From positions 1-64,000 of the forward strand of contig JAFUUL010000026.1 in assembly GCA_017483805.1 (NCBI GenBank): DNA of 64,000 nt, given 5' to 3'. Source of the stretch: Prevotella sp. Lineage in GTDB: Bacteria > Bacteroidota > Bacteroidia > Bacteroidales > Bacteroidaceae. Under the pieces are notes generated by a model that did not search any database, was not told the DNA's origin, and was given only the letters and a program-made list of their open reading frames with translations. Below are positions 43,948 through 51,187 of this stretch, piece after piece; within the stretch, counting starts at the first letter, position 1, and the number at the start of each line of letters is the position of its first letter. The translations under genes were made by a program, and so were the position numbers.

Positions 43948-43977
43948 CAAAGATAAACATAATTTTTCAATCACCAA
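43948..43977 (-). promoter_or_regulatory. Promoter upstream of the MBG-repeat gene
   Basis: TTG (43,977-43,975), 19-bp spacer, TATCTTTG (43,955-43,948) on the minus strand: a full Bacteroidetes promoter. Confidence 0.7.
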
Positions 43978-44044
43978 AGAAATTTAAGAAAAAATGTGCG
44001 ATTTTTTATTCTTTGGAAAGAATTTGGCGAGAATTATCTGGTTG

Positions 44045-44176
44045 TTCCAGGCCTTGGAAGGATTTGTTCCAGGCCTTGGAAGGATTTGTTCCAGGCCCTG
44101 GAACAAAGTGTTCCAAGCCTTGGAATAAAATGTTCCAAGGCCTGGAACGCCTCATTCCAAGGCCTGGAAGGACTTT
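44045..44176. repeat. Six tandem 22-bp units, each a TTCC...GGAA palindrome
   Basis: Six units of 22 bp (15-bp near-palindrome such as ttccaggccttggaa plus 7 variable bases) run without gaps and end 20 bp before the waaA stop. The palindrome varies between units (gccttgg, gccctgg, agccttgg, aaggcctgg) but always keeps the two-fold symmetry. Confidence 0.9.
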
Positions 44177-44196
44177 TGGGGCTTTTCAGGCCGAAA

Positions 44197-45474
44197 TCAG
44201 AGGAATACGTCGGAGAGTATCTTGTCGGTGGCGCCGGCCTGACTATTGACGTAGGCGGCGGCCTGCTGGCCGGCCTGCTGCAGGAAGGAGGCATCGGCGG
44301 AGAAGCGGTCCATGAGGCGCTGGAAGTCCTCGTAGCAGGTGATCTCGAAGCCGCCACCCTGAGCCTTCAGGCCCTGGGCCTCCTGGAACTTCTGGTTCTC
44401 CGGACCGAAGATGACGGGCACGCCCCAGACGGCTGCCTCGAGGGTGTTGTGGATGCCCACGCCGAAGCCGCCGCCCACGTAGGCCACGGTGGCATAGCGA
44501 TAGATGCTGGAGAGCAGGCCGAAGCAGTCGATGATAAGACTCTCCCCCTGCCCCATTCCCGACATTCTGTCGCCTACCCGTAGCCTTTCCCTGTGAGGGA
44601 GGGGAGTAGTCAGACTGGTGTATCTGATGACCTGACGGTCGTCCAGTAGTTTCTCTATCTGCTGGAGGTGGTCCTCGCCGATGACGTGGGGCGCGATGAT
44701 AAGACGCCACTCTGGGTGCTCACGGAAATAGCGGATGAAGATCTCTTCGTCGGGCGGCCACGACGAGCCGGCGACGAAGACTTTGCTGTTGCTGCCAACG
44801 AAACTATCTACTCCCCTCGCTTGCAGAGAGGGGCTGGGGGAGAGTCTTGTTATCTGCAACACGCGGTCGAAGCGGGTGTCGCCGGTGACGGTGACGTTGG
44901 TCAGACCGATGGTGGAGAGCAACTGGCGGCTCTGCTCGTTTTGCACGTAGAAGTGGGTGAAGCAGCGCAGCACGCGACCATACTGGTGACCGTACCAGCG
45001 GAAGAAGACCTGGCCGGGACGGAAGATGCTGCTGACGCTGTAGACGGGCACGCCGCGGTGCTTCAGGATGTGCAGATAGTTGTACCAGAACTCGTACTTA
45101 ATGAAGAAGGCCATCTCGGGCCGGATGGTGCGCAGGAAGCGGCGGGCGTTGCGGATGGTGTCGAGCGGCAGGTAGCAGATGATGTCGGCCCCAGCATAGT
45201 TCTTGCGCACCTCGTAGCCGGAGGGCGAGAAGAAGGTGAGTAGGATCTTCAGTTCGGGGTGCTCGCGCCTGATCTGCTCCATGAGGGGGCGGCCCTGCTC
45301 GAACTCGCCGAGCGAGGCGGCATGGAACCAGACGTAGCGGGCCGAGGGATCTACTTTCTCGCGGAGCACGCGGAAGGCGTCGCGCTCGCCGCGCCACATC
45401 TTGCGTACCTTCTCATTGAAGAGGCTGTAGACGGCCACGCCCAGCAGGTAGAGGTAGATGATCAGATTGTACAC
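44197..45474 (-). CDS. waaA: 3-deoxy-D-manno-octulosonic acid transferase
   Basis: 425 residues. N-terminal membrane anchor (about 1-18, YNLIIYLYLLGVAVYSLFN), then a GT-B fold with WFHAASLGEFEQGRPLMEQI (about 49-68), IKYEFWYNYLHILK and GDTRFDRV. The C-terminal donor site includes YVGGGFGVGIHNTLEAAVWGVPVIFGP. It adds Kdo to lipid A precursor at the inner membrane. Two in-frame insertions made of GC palindromes interrupt the chain: LSPSPSLQARGVDS at about 212-225 and LTTPLPHRERLRVGDRMSG at about 288-306. Both lie in loops, so activity may survive. Confidence 0.93.
   Translation of the reverse strand: MYNLIIYLYLLGVAVYSLFNEKVRKMWRGERDAFRVLREKVDPSARYVWFHAASLGEFEQGRPLMEQIRREHPELKILLTFFSPSGYEVRKNYAGADIICYLPLDTIRNARRFLRTIRPEMAFFIKYEFWYNYLHILKHRGVPVYSVSSIFRPGQVFFRWYGHQYGRVLRCFTHFYVQNEQSRQLLSTIGLTNVTVTGDTRFDRVLQITRLSPSPSLQARGVDSFVGSNSKVFVAGSSWPPDEEIFIRYFREHPEWRLIIAPHVIGEDHLQQIEKLLDDRQVIRYTSLTTPLPHRERLRVGDRMSGMGQGESLIIDCFGLLSSIYRYATVAYVGGGFGVGIHNTLEAAVWGVPVIFGPENQKFQEAQGLKAQGGGFEITCYEDFQRLMDRFSADASFLQQAGQQAAAYVNSQAGATDKILSDVFL
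44540..44855. repeat. Two GC-rich palindrome insertions in waaA
   Basis: About 44,540-44,615 contains a ccctgtgagggaggggagta segment, and 44,805-44,855 contains ctcccctcgcttgcagagag followed by gggctgggggagag. They are read in frame and match the repeats at 31,940-32,035 in style and partly in sequence. Confidence 0.8.
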
Positions 45475-45477
45475 TGT

Positions 45478-45513
45478 TCTGAGTGATGAGTGATAAGTGA
45501 TGAGTGATAAATC
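45478..45513. repeat. Short-unit array between gltX and waaA
   Basis: Four to five units of gagtgatgagtgataagtga type fill the gap between these genes, the same repeat style as inside the GH3 and CE7 genes. Confidence 0.75.
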
Positions 45514-47076
45514 CTACCCCAGTATTTCTATAGCCTTACGGGTGCGACGGAGAACCTCTTCCTTACCCAGGAAGGCGGAAAGTTCGTACATGTCGGGGCC
45601 TTGGCCGGTGCCTACGAGGGCGATGCGCCAGGCGTTCCAGGGCTTGATGCCGGTCTGCTCCACCCAAGGATCGACGACGGCCTTCTGACCCTCCACGCTC
45701 CAGTCGGTGACGGTCTCCAGCACGGCGGCCAACTGGCGCATCTGGTCGGCAGTCTGCTCGTTCCAGTTCTTGCGGATGAACTTGTCGCCCTCGCGGTCGA
45801 AACTGGTGGGGGCCACGAAGAAGAACTTGGTGAGGGGCCACAGGTCGCTGGGGAACGAGATGTTGCGCTTCTTCTTGTTGCCCAGGCTGTCGGTATATTC
45901 GATGACCTTCGTCTTCATCATCCTGACCACCTCGGCCTCCTGTTCGGCGGTGGCCGTGATGCCGTTCTCGCGGAGCACCTTGTCGAAAGCGGGACACCAG
46001 TCGGCCTCAGGACGGCGCAAGAGGTACTGGTGGTTGAACCAGGCTGCCTTCACATAGTCGAACTTGGCACCGGCCTTCGAGCACTTGGTGAGGTCGAAGA
46101 GGCTGACCATTTCGTCGAGCGACATGAGTTCCTGGTCGTTGCCGGGACTCCAGCCGAGCAGGGCCAGGAAGTTGATGACGGCTTCGGGCAGATAGCCCTG
46201 CTCGCGATAGCCCGAGGAGACCTCGCCCGTCTTGGGGTCGTGCCACTCCAGAGGGAACACGGGGAAGCCCAGTTTGTCGCCGTCGCGCTTCGAGAGTTTG
46301 CCGTTGCCGACTGGCTTCAGCAGCAGGGGCAGATGGGCGAAGCGGGGCATGGTGTCCTGCCAGCCAAAGGCCTGGTAGAGCATGACGTGGAGCGGAGCCG
46401 AGGGCAGCCACTCCTCGCCACGGATGACGTGGGTGATCTCCATCAGGTGGTCGTCGACGATGTTGGCCAGATGGTAGGTGGGCAGTTCGTCCTTACGCTT
46501 GTAGAGCACCTTGTCGTCGCAGATTTCGCTTTTCACGCGCACCTCACCGCGAATCAGGTCGTCGACCAGCACCTCCTGACCGGGTTCCACGCGGAAGCGC
46601 ACCACCCAGGTGTCGCTCTCCTCGATGAGCCGCTGCACCTCGTCGGCGGGCAGCGTCAGCGAGTTGCGCATCTGCTGACGGGTGTGGCAGTCGTACTGGA
46701 AGTTCTCTATCTCCCGGCGCTTCTGCTCCAGTTCCTCGGGCGTGTCGAAAGCCACGTAGGCCTTGCCCGTGTCGAGGAGTTGCTGCACATACTTCTTATA
46801 GATGTCGCGGCGCTCGCTCTGGCGATAGGGGCCGTAGTTGCCGCCGAAGGACACACCCTCGTCGAACTGGATGCCCAGCCAGCGGAAGGACTCGATGATG
46901 TAGTCCTCGGCACCAGGCACGAAGCGGGTGGTGTCGGTATCCTCGATGCGGAACACGAGTTGGCCGCCGTGCTGGCGGGCAAAAAGGTAGTTGTACAGGG
47001 CGGTGCGCACGCCGCCGATATGGAGGGGTCCCGTGGGACTGGGTGCAAAGCGCACCCTCACTTTTCTCTCTGTCAT
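45514..47076 (-). CDS. gltX: Glutamyl-tRNA synthetase
   Basis: 520 residues beginning [27 protein letters not shown], with the HIGH-type motif PLHIGG at about 17-22. The KMSKS-type loop is KLSKRDGDK at about 255-263, and the long C-terminal anticodon-binding domain ends [11 protein letters not shown]. It charges tRNA-Glu (and tRNA-Gln where no glutaminyl enzyme exists). Its promoter TACCTTTG is divergent from that of the HD-hydrolase gene. waaA follows after a 39-bp gap filled by repeats. Confidence 0.96.
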   Translation of the reverse strand: MTERKVRVRFAPSPTGPLHIGGVRTALYNYLFARQHGGQLVFRIEDTDTTRFVPGAEDYIIESFRWLGIQFDEGVSFGGNYGPYRQSERRDIYKKYVQQLLDTGKAYVAFDTPEELEQKRREIENFQYDCHTRQQMRNSLTLPADEVQRLIEESDTWVVRFRVEPGQEVLVDDLIRGEVRVKSEICDDKVLYKRKDELPTYHLANIVDDHLMEITHVIRGEEWLPSAPLHVMLYQAFGWQDTMPRFAHLPLLLKPVGNGKLSKRDGDKLGFPVFPLEWHDPKTGEVSSGYREQGYLPEAVINFLALLGWSPGNDQELMSLDEMVSLFDLTKCSKAGAKFDYVKAAWFNHQYLLRRPEADWCPAFDKVLRENGITATAEQEAEVVRMMKTKVIEYTDSLGNKKKRNISFPSDLWPLTKFFFVAPTSFDREGDKFIRKNWNEQTADQMRQLAAVLETVTDWSVEGQKAVVDPWVEQTGIKPWNAWRIALVGTGQGPDMYELSAFLGKEEVLRRTRKAIEILG

Positions 47077-47102
47077 TGTTTGCTTTTTCGTTATTTTGCC
47101 TG

Positions 47103-47162
47103 CAAAGGTACGAAATAATTCTTAATTCTTGATTCATTATTCATAAATATTTTATATCTTTG
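47103..47162. promoter_or_regulatory. Divergent promoters of gltX and the 7TM-HD gene
   Basis: TACCTTTG on the minus strand (47,110-47,103) serves gltX, and TATCTTTG on the plus strand (47,155-47,162) serves the HD gene. Between them is an AT-rich array of attcttaattcttgattcat type. The plus box overlaps the upstream ATG at 47,160, so the HD gene starts at 47,184. Confidence 0.7.
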
Positions 47163-47183
47163 CAGACAAATAGCGACAAAAAG

Positions 47184-49238
47184 ATGAGAAACTTCAGATT
47201 CAAGATAGACCTGACATGGCGCGACGTGCTGATGCGCGCAGCGCTGGTGGTGTGCACCACGGCCATCATCGTGTGGTTTATGCCGAGGGACAACAGGCCC
47301 AACTTCAAGCCGGAGGTGGGCAAGGTGTGGCGATACAACGACCTGACGGCCACCTTCGACTTCCCCGTGCAGAAGAGCGACTCGGTGATTCAGGCCGAGC
47401 GGGCCGCGGCCCTGCTGGACTATGAGCCCTACTACACCCTGAACAAGCAGACGGCCCAGCAGCAGGAGCAACTGCTGACGGAGCAGATGGAGAAGGAGGG
47501 CCACACGATGGGCGTCGCCCTGAAGTGGAACATCATCGCCCAACTGCGCAATGCCTACCGGCAGGGCATCGTGGACACCAAGGAGCCGGTGGGCGGAGAG
47601 GCCGACACGCTGCACACCCTGCGGCGCATAGACGACAAGGAGACTACGAGCGTCAGGAGCAGCAGCGTGCTGACACCCCGCCAGGCCTACGAACTGATCA
47701 TGCAGTCGCCCGTCATCATACAGAACCAGGAGAGGCTGCAAGACCTGAACCTGAACGACTTCATCGTGCCAAACCTGACGTACAACAGCGTGCTGAGCGA
47801 CTCGGTGAGGGAGCAACTGCTGAGCAGCGTGCCCATGAGCAGCGGCGTGGTGCAGCGCGGACAGAAGATCATCGACCAGGGCAGCGTGGTGACCGAGGAC
47901 ACCTATCAGGTGCTGCTCTCATTCATGAAGGAGATTGACCGGAGGCACACCGCGCAGTCGGGCTTCAACACGGTCATACTGGGCGAGGTGATCTATGTGT
48001 TCCTGGTCATCCTGGCCTTCACCGTCTACCTGTCGCTCTATCGCAAGGACTACTTCGAGGAGATGCGCTCCATCGGTATGCTCTATGCGCTGATCATCGT
48101 CTCTACGGTCATGGCGTCGCTGATGGTCAGCCACAGCGTGCTGCACGTCTACATCCTGCCCTTTGTGGTCATACCTATCTTTATACGCGTGTTCATGGAC
48201 TCGCGGACGGCCTTCATGGCCCACACGTCGATCATCATCCTGTGTGCCTGTCTGCTGCAGAAGCCGCTGGAGTTCATCGCCGTGGAGATGGCGGCAGGAC
48301 TGGCGGCCATCTTCTCGCTGAGGGAGATGTCGTCGCGCTCGCAACTGTTCTGGACGGCAGTGGCAGCCACGTCGGCAGCCATGCTGGCCAACCTGGCCGT
48401 CTATCTGATACGCAACAATGACATCAGCCGCATAGACAGCAGCGAGTATATCTATCTGGCCATCTGCGGCATCGTCATCTTCTGCTGCTATCCCCTGCTC
48501 TACCTCATCGAGAAGTTCTTCGGCTTCATCTCCGACATCACGCTCATCGAACTGTCGGACATGAACAAGGACTTGCTGCGACGGATGAGCGAGGTGGCCC
48601 CCGGCACCTTCCAGCACAGCATCCAGGTGGGCAACCTGGCGGCGGAGATAGCCCGCCGCATCGGGGCCAACCCGCAACTGGTGCGCACCGGTGCCCTCTA
48701 TCACGACATCGGCAAGATGCAGAACCCCATCTACTTCACCGAAAACCAGTCGGGCGGCATCAACCCTCACGACCAACTGTCGTACATAGAGAGTGCACAG
48801 ATGATCATCAGCCACGTGACCGAGGGCCTCAAGTTGGCCGACAAATACAACCTGCCCGTGCAGATTCGCGACCTGATAGCCACCCACCACGGACAGGGCA
48901 AGGCCAAGTACTTCTACATCAAGTATAAGAACGAGCACCCCGACGAGCCCGTGGACGACCTGCTCTTCACCTACCCCGGCCCCAATCCCTTCACCAAGGA
49001 GCAGGCCATACTGATGATGGCCGATGCCGTGGAGGCCGCCTCGCGCTCGCTGCCCGACTATACTGAGCAGAGCATCCGCACGCTGGTGAACCGCATCATC
49101 GACTCGATGGTGGACGATGGCTTCTTCCGCGAGTGCCCCATCACCTTCCGCGACATCCAGTATGCCAAGACCGTGCTCATCGAGAAACTGAAGACCATCT
49201 ACCACACTCGCATCAGTTACCCGGAGATGAAGAAGTGA
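47184..49238 (+). CDS. 7TM-HD family phosphohydrolase (PgpH/YqfF type)
   Basis: 684 residues from the ATG at 47,184. One N-terminal membrane helix (about 15-35) is followed by an extracytoplasmic domain (about 40-275), then about seven membrane helices (275-465). The cytoplasmic HD domain (about 480-660) has LYHDIGKMQNPIYF, the metal-binding HD pair, and ATHHGQGKAKYF. PgpH of Listeria hydrolyses c-di-AMP to pApA, so the same role in turgor and cell-wall signalling is likely; the substrate is not proven here. It stands alone between divergent promoters and a long hairpin. Confidence 0.88.
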   Translation: MRNFRFKIDLTWRDVLMRAALVVCTTAIIVWFMPRDNRPNFKPEVGKVWRYNDLTATFDFPVQKSDSVIQAERAAALLDYEPYYTLNKQTAQQQEQLLTEQMEKEGHTMGVALKWNIIAQLRNAYRQGIVDTKEPVGGEADTLHTLRRIDDKETTSVRSSSVLTPRQAYELIMQSPVIIQNQERLQDLNLNDFIVPNLTYNSVLSDSVREQLLSSVPMSSGVVQRGQKIIDQGSVVTEDTYQVLLSFMKEIDRRHTAQSGFNTVILGEVIYVFLVILAFTVYLSLYRKDYFEEMRSIGMLYALIIVSTVMASLMVSHSVLHVYILPFVVIPIFIRVFMDSRTAFMAHTSIIILCACLLQKPLEFIAVEMAAGLAAIFSLREMSSRSQLFWTAVAATSAAMLANLAVYLIRNNDISRIDSSEYIYLAICGIVIFCCYPLLYLIEKFFGFISDITLIELSDMNKDLLRRMSEVAPGTFQHSIQVGNLAAEIARRIGANPQLVRTGALYHDIGKMQNPIYFTENQSGGINPHDQLSYIESAQMIISHVTEGLKLADKYNLPVQIRDLIATHHGQGKAKYFYIKYKNEHPDEPVDDLLFTYPGPNPFTKEQAILMMADAVEAASRSLPDYTEQSIRTLVNRIIDSMVDDGFFRECPITFRDIQYAKTVLIEKLKTIYHTRISYPEMKK

Positions 49239-49264
49239 GCAAAAGGGTGTCAAGGACACTCTAT

Positions 49265-49296
49265 TTTCTGCACAGAATGCACGTTCTGTGCAGAAA
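49265..49296. repeat. Perfect 13-bp hairpin between the HD gene and the porin
   Basis: tttctgcacagaa (49,265-49,277) pairs exactly with 49,284-49,296 around tgcacg. A smaller gtgtc-aag-gacac hairpin lies just before it (49,247-49,259). The word tgcac or gtgca recurs five times up to 49,335. There is no T tract, so it may be a protein site as well as a terminator. Confidence 0.6.
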
Positions 49297-49339
49297 TGTG
49301 CACTTTTATAGTTAATATTCTTTAAATACTGCACATTTT

Positions 49340-49372
49340 TTGTTCCCGTGTGCGGCAATATGCTTACCTTTG
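49340..49372 (+). promoter_or_regulatory. Promoter of the FadL-type porin gene
   Basis: TTG (49,340-49,342) and TACCTTTG (49,365-49,372) with a 22-bp spacer on the plus strand. It supports the ATG at 49,406 over the one at 49,340. Confidence 0.6.
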
Positions 49373-49405
49373 CAGCCGATTTTAACAAAAGTTTGTTTAA
49401 AGGAT

Positions 49406-51037
49406 ATGAAAACAATGAAAGCGATGCTACTCAGCGTGATGCTGACTGCTTCAACAACCACCGCCCTGGCTGGTGGCATTCTGACCAACACAAATCAAAG
49501 TGTAGATTTTCTTCGCAATCCCGCCCGCGATGCCGCCATCGGCCTCGACGGTGTCTACTCTAATCCTGCCGGCGTGGCATTCCTGCCCGAAGGCTTCCAC
49601 CTGGGTTTCAACTGGCAATATGCTCACCAGACACGTACCATCACTTCCACCAGCCCTGCTTTTGCACTGGGCCGGAAGAACGACGGCTCTACCGTGAAGA
49701 GTTTCGAGGGCGTGGCCGATGCCCCCTGCATCCCCTCGCTGCAGGCTGCCTACAACACTGGCAACTGGAGCCTGCAGTTCAACTTCTCCGTTCCCGGTGG
49801 TGGCGGTTCCTGCGAGTTTGACGACGGTCTCGGTTCGTTTGAGACTGTGGTGGGCAACATCGCCACTAGTTTCATGACTCTTGATGGTATGGCCACTCAA
49901 CTCAATGGCCTTACTCAGCAACTGACACCTATTTATCAGATGTTTGGGCAGACTGCTCCAAACACCATTGACAATACTAAAGTCATTGGCTATGATATGG
50001 ATGGTTATATGCAAGGACGACAGTACTACTTTGGGTTCCAGTTGGGTTCTGCATACAAAATCAACGAGAAACTCTCTGTCTATGGCGGTCTTCGTATCCT
50101 GTATGGAACTGCTACCTACAAAGCAAAGATCAACAACATCAGGGTACGTATCATAAACAATGAAGGAAGAGAAACGCTTGAAGATTTCGGCACATTCCTT
50201 CCCAATATTCCAGAACAGGCACAGCAAAATGCTGCCGTGGCTCAGCAGCACCTGACACTTATCAACCATGTACAACAAGCCCAGGGGGGCCTGACGCCCG
50301 AACTACAGGCCGCACAGACTGCATTGGCAGCAGGACTGAACTCGCTTCAACAAAGTCAAGGGCAATTGGCTACCCTCAGCAAATACTCTGAGGGCGTCAA
50401 CCTGCTCTGCAACCAGTCGAGCGTGGGCGTGGCTCCTGTGATTGGCATCGACTACAAACTGAACGACCAGTTCAACTTCGCCGCCAAGTATGAGTTTAAG
50501 ACTCAGATCCGCATGAAGAACGAGTCGACAGTGAACAAGGCCAGCGAGATTCCTGCCGTCAACAAGTTCCGCGACGGTGAGAACGTGAACGAGGATATGC
50601 CTGCCCAACTGGCCATAGGCGCCATGTGGAGCCCCATCAAGCCTATCCGCATCAATGCGGGCTGGCACCACTACTTCGACAAGAGTGCCTCGTGGTACAA
50701 CAATGCCCAAGAACGGCTCGACCACGACTCCAACGAGTTCCTGCTCGGTGGCGAATGGGACATCAACGACCGCTTCACGGTGTCCATCGGTGGCCAGTTG
50801 ACCCGCTACGGACTGACTGATGAATACATGAACGATATGTCGTTTGTGACCAACAGTTACAGCATCGGCTTCGGTGCCAACTACAAGGCCAACGACCACA
50901 TCACGCTGAAGGCCGGCTACTTCCAGACCGACTACGAGAACTACGACCGCACCGACTATCCCCCGCTGTCGGGACAGAGCGACTCGTTCACCCGCACCAA
51001 CCGCGTGCTGGGTCTGGGCATCGAGGTAGCCCTTTAA
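49406..51037 (+). CDS. FadL/OmpP1-family outer-membrane transport protein
   Basis: 543 residues from the ATG at 49,406, with a signal peptide ending TTALAGG. The mature start GGILTNTNQSVDFLRNPARDAAIGLDGVYSNPAG is the typical N-terminal hatch of FadL-type porins, and beta strands continue to VLGLGIEVAL. These proteins take up hydrophobic molecules such as fatty acids or aromatics. An insertion of about 100 residues (about 260-350, Gln/Ala-rich: AQQNAAVAQQHLTLIN, QAAQTALAAGLNSLQQSQG) looks like a helical hairpin, unusual for the family. Ligand unknown. Confidence 0.85.
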   Translation: MKTMKAMLLSVMLTASTTTALAGGILTNTNQSVDFLRNPARDAAIGLDGVYSNPAGVAFLPEGFHLGFNWQYAHQTRTITSTSPAFALGRKNDGSTVKSFEGVADAPCIPSLQAAYNTGNWSLQFNFSVPGGGGSCEFDDGLGSFETVVGNIATSFMTLDGMATQLNGLTQQLTPIYQMFGQTAPNTIDNTKVIGYDMDGYMQGRQYYFGFQLGSAYKINEKLSVYGGLRILYGTATYKAKINNIRVRIINNEGRETLEDFGTFLPNIPEQAQQNAAVAQQHLTLINHVQQAQGGLTPELQAAQTALAAGLNSLQQSQGQLATLSKYSEGVNLLCNQSSVGVAPVIGIDYKLNDQFNFAAKYEFKTQIRMKNESTVNKASEIPAVNKFRDGENVNEDMPAQLAIGAMWSPIKPIRINAGWHHYFDKSASWYNNAQERLDHDSNEFLLGGEWDINDRFTVSIGGQLTRYGLTDEYMNDMSFVTNSYSIGFGANYKANDHITLKAGYFQTDYENYDRTDYPPLSGQSDSFTRTNRVLGLGIEVAL

Positions 51038-51039
51038 AG

Positions 51040-51187
51040 TTAAGAATTAAGAGTTAAGAATTAAGAGTTATCGCCTTCGGCGAGTAAGAGTTAAGAATTT
51101 AGAATTATTCCGCTCAAAGTAATTCTTAATTGAAAATTCCTAATCGCCAAGGGCGATAACTCTAAATTCTTAATTCATAATTCTTAA
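51040..51187. repeat. AT-rich array with two GC palindromes between porin and priA
   Basis: Alternating ttaagaattaagag units surround tcgccttcggcga (51,071-51,083) and tcgccaagggcga (51,144-51,156), and the two halves are roughly inverted relative to each other. It fills the convergent gap and has the same make-up as 4,058-4,168. Confidence 0.85.

Noticed and set aside
44045..44176. CRISPR-like look of the 22-bp tandem array
   Set aside because: The variable parts are only 7 bp, the units are palindromic and no cas gene is near.
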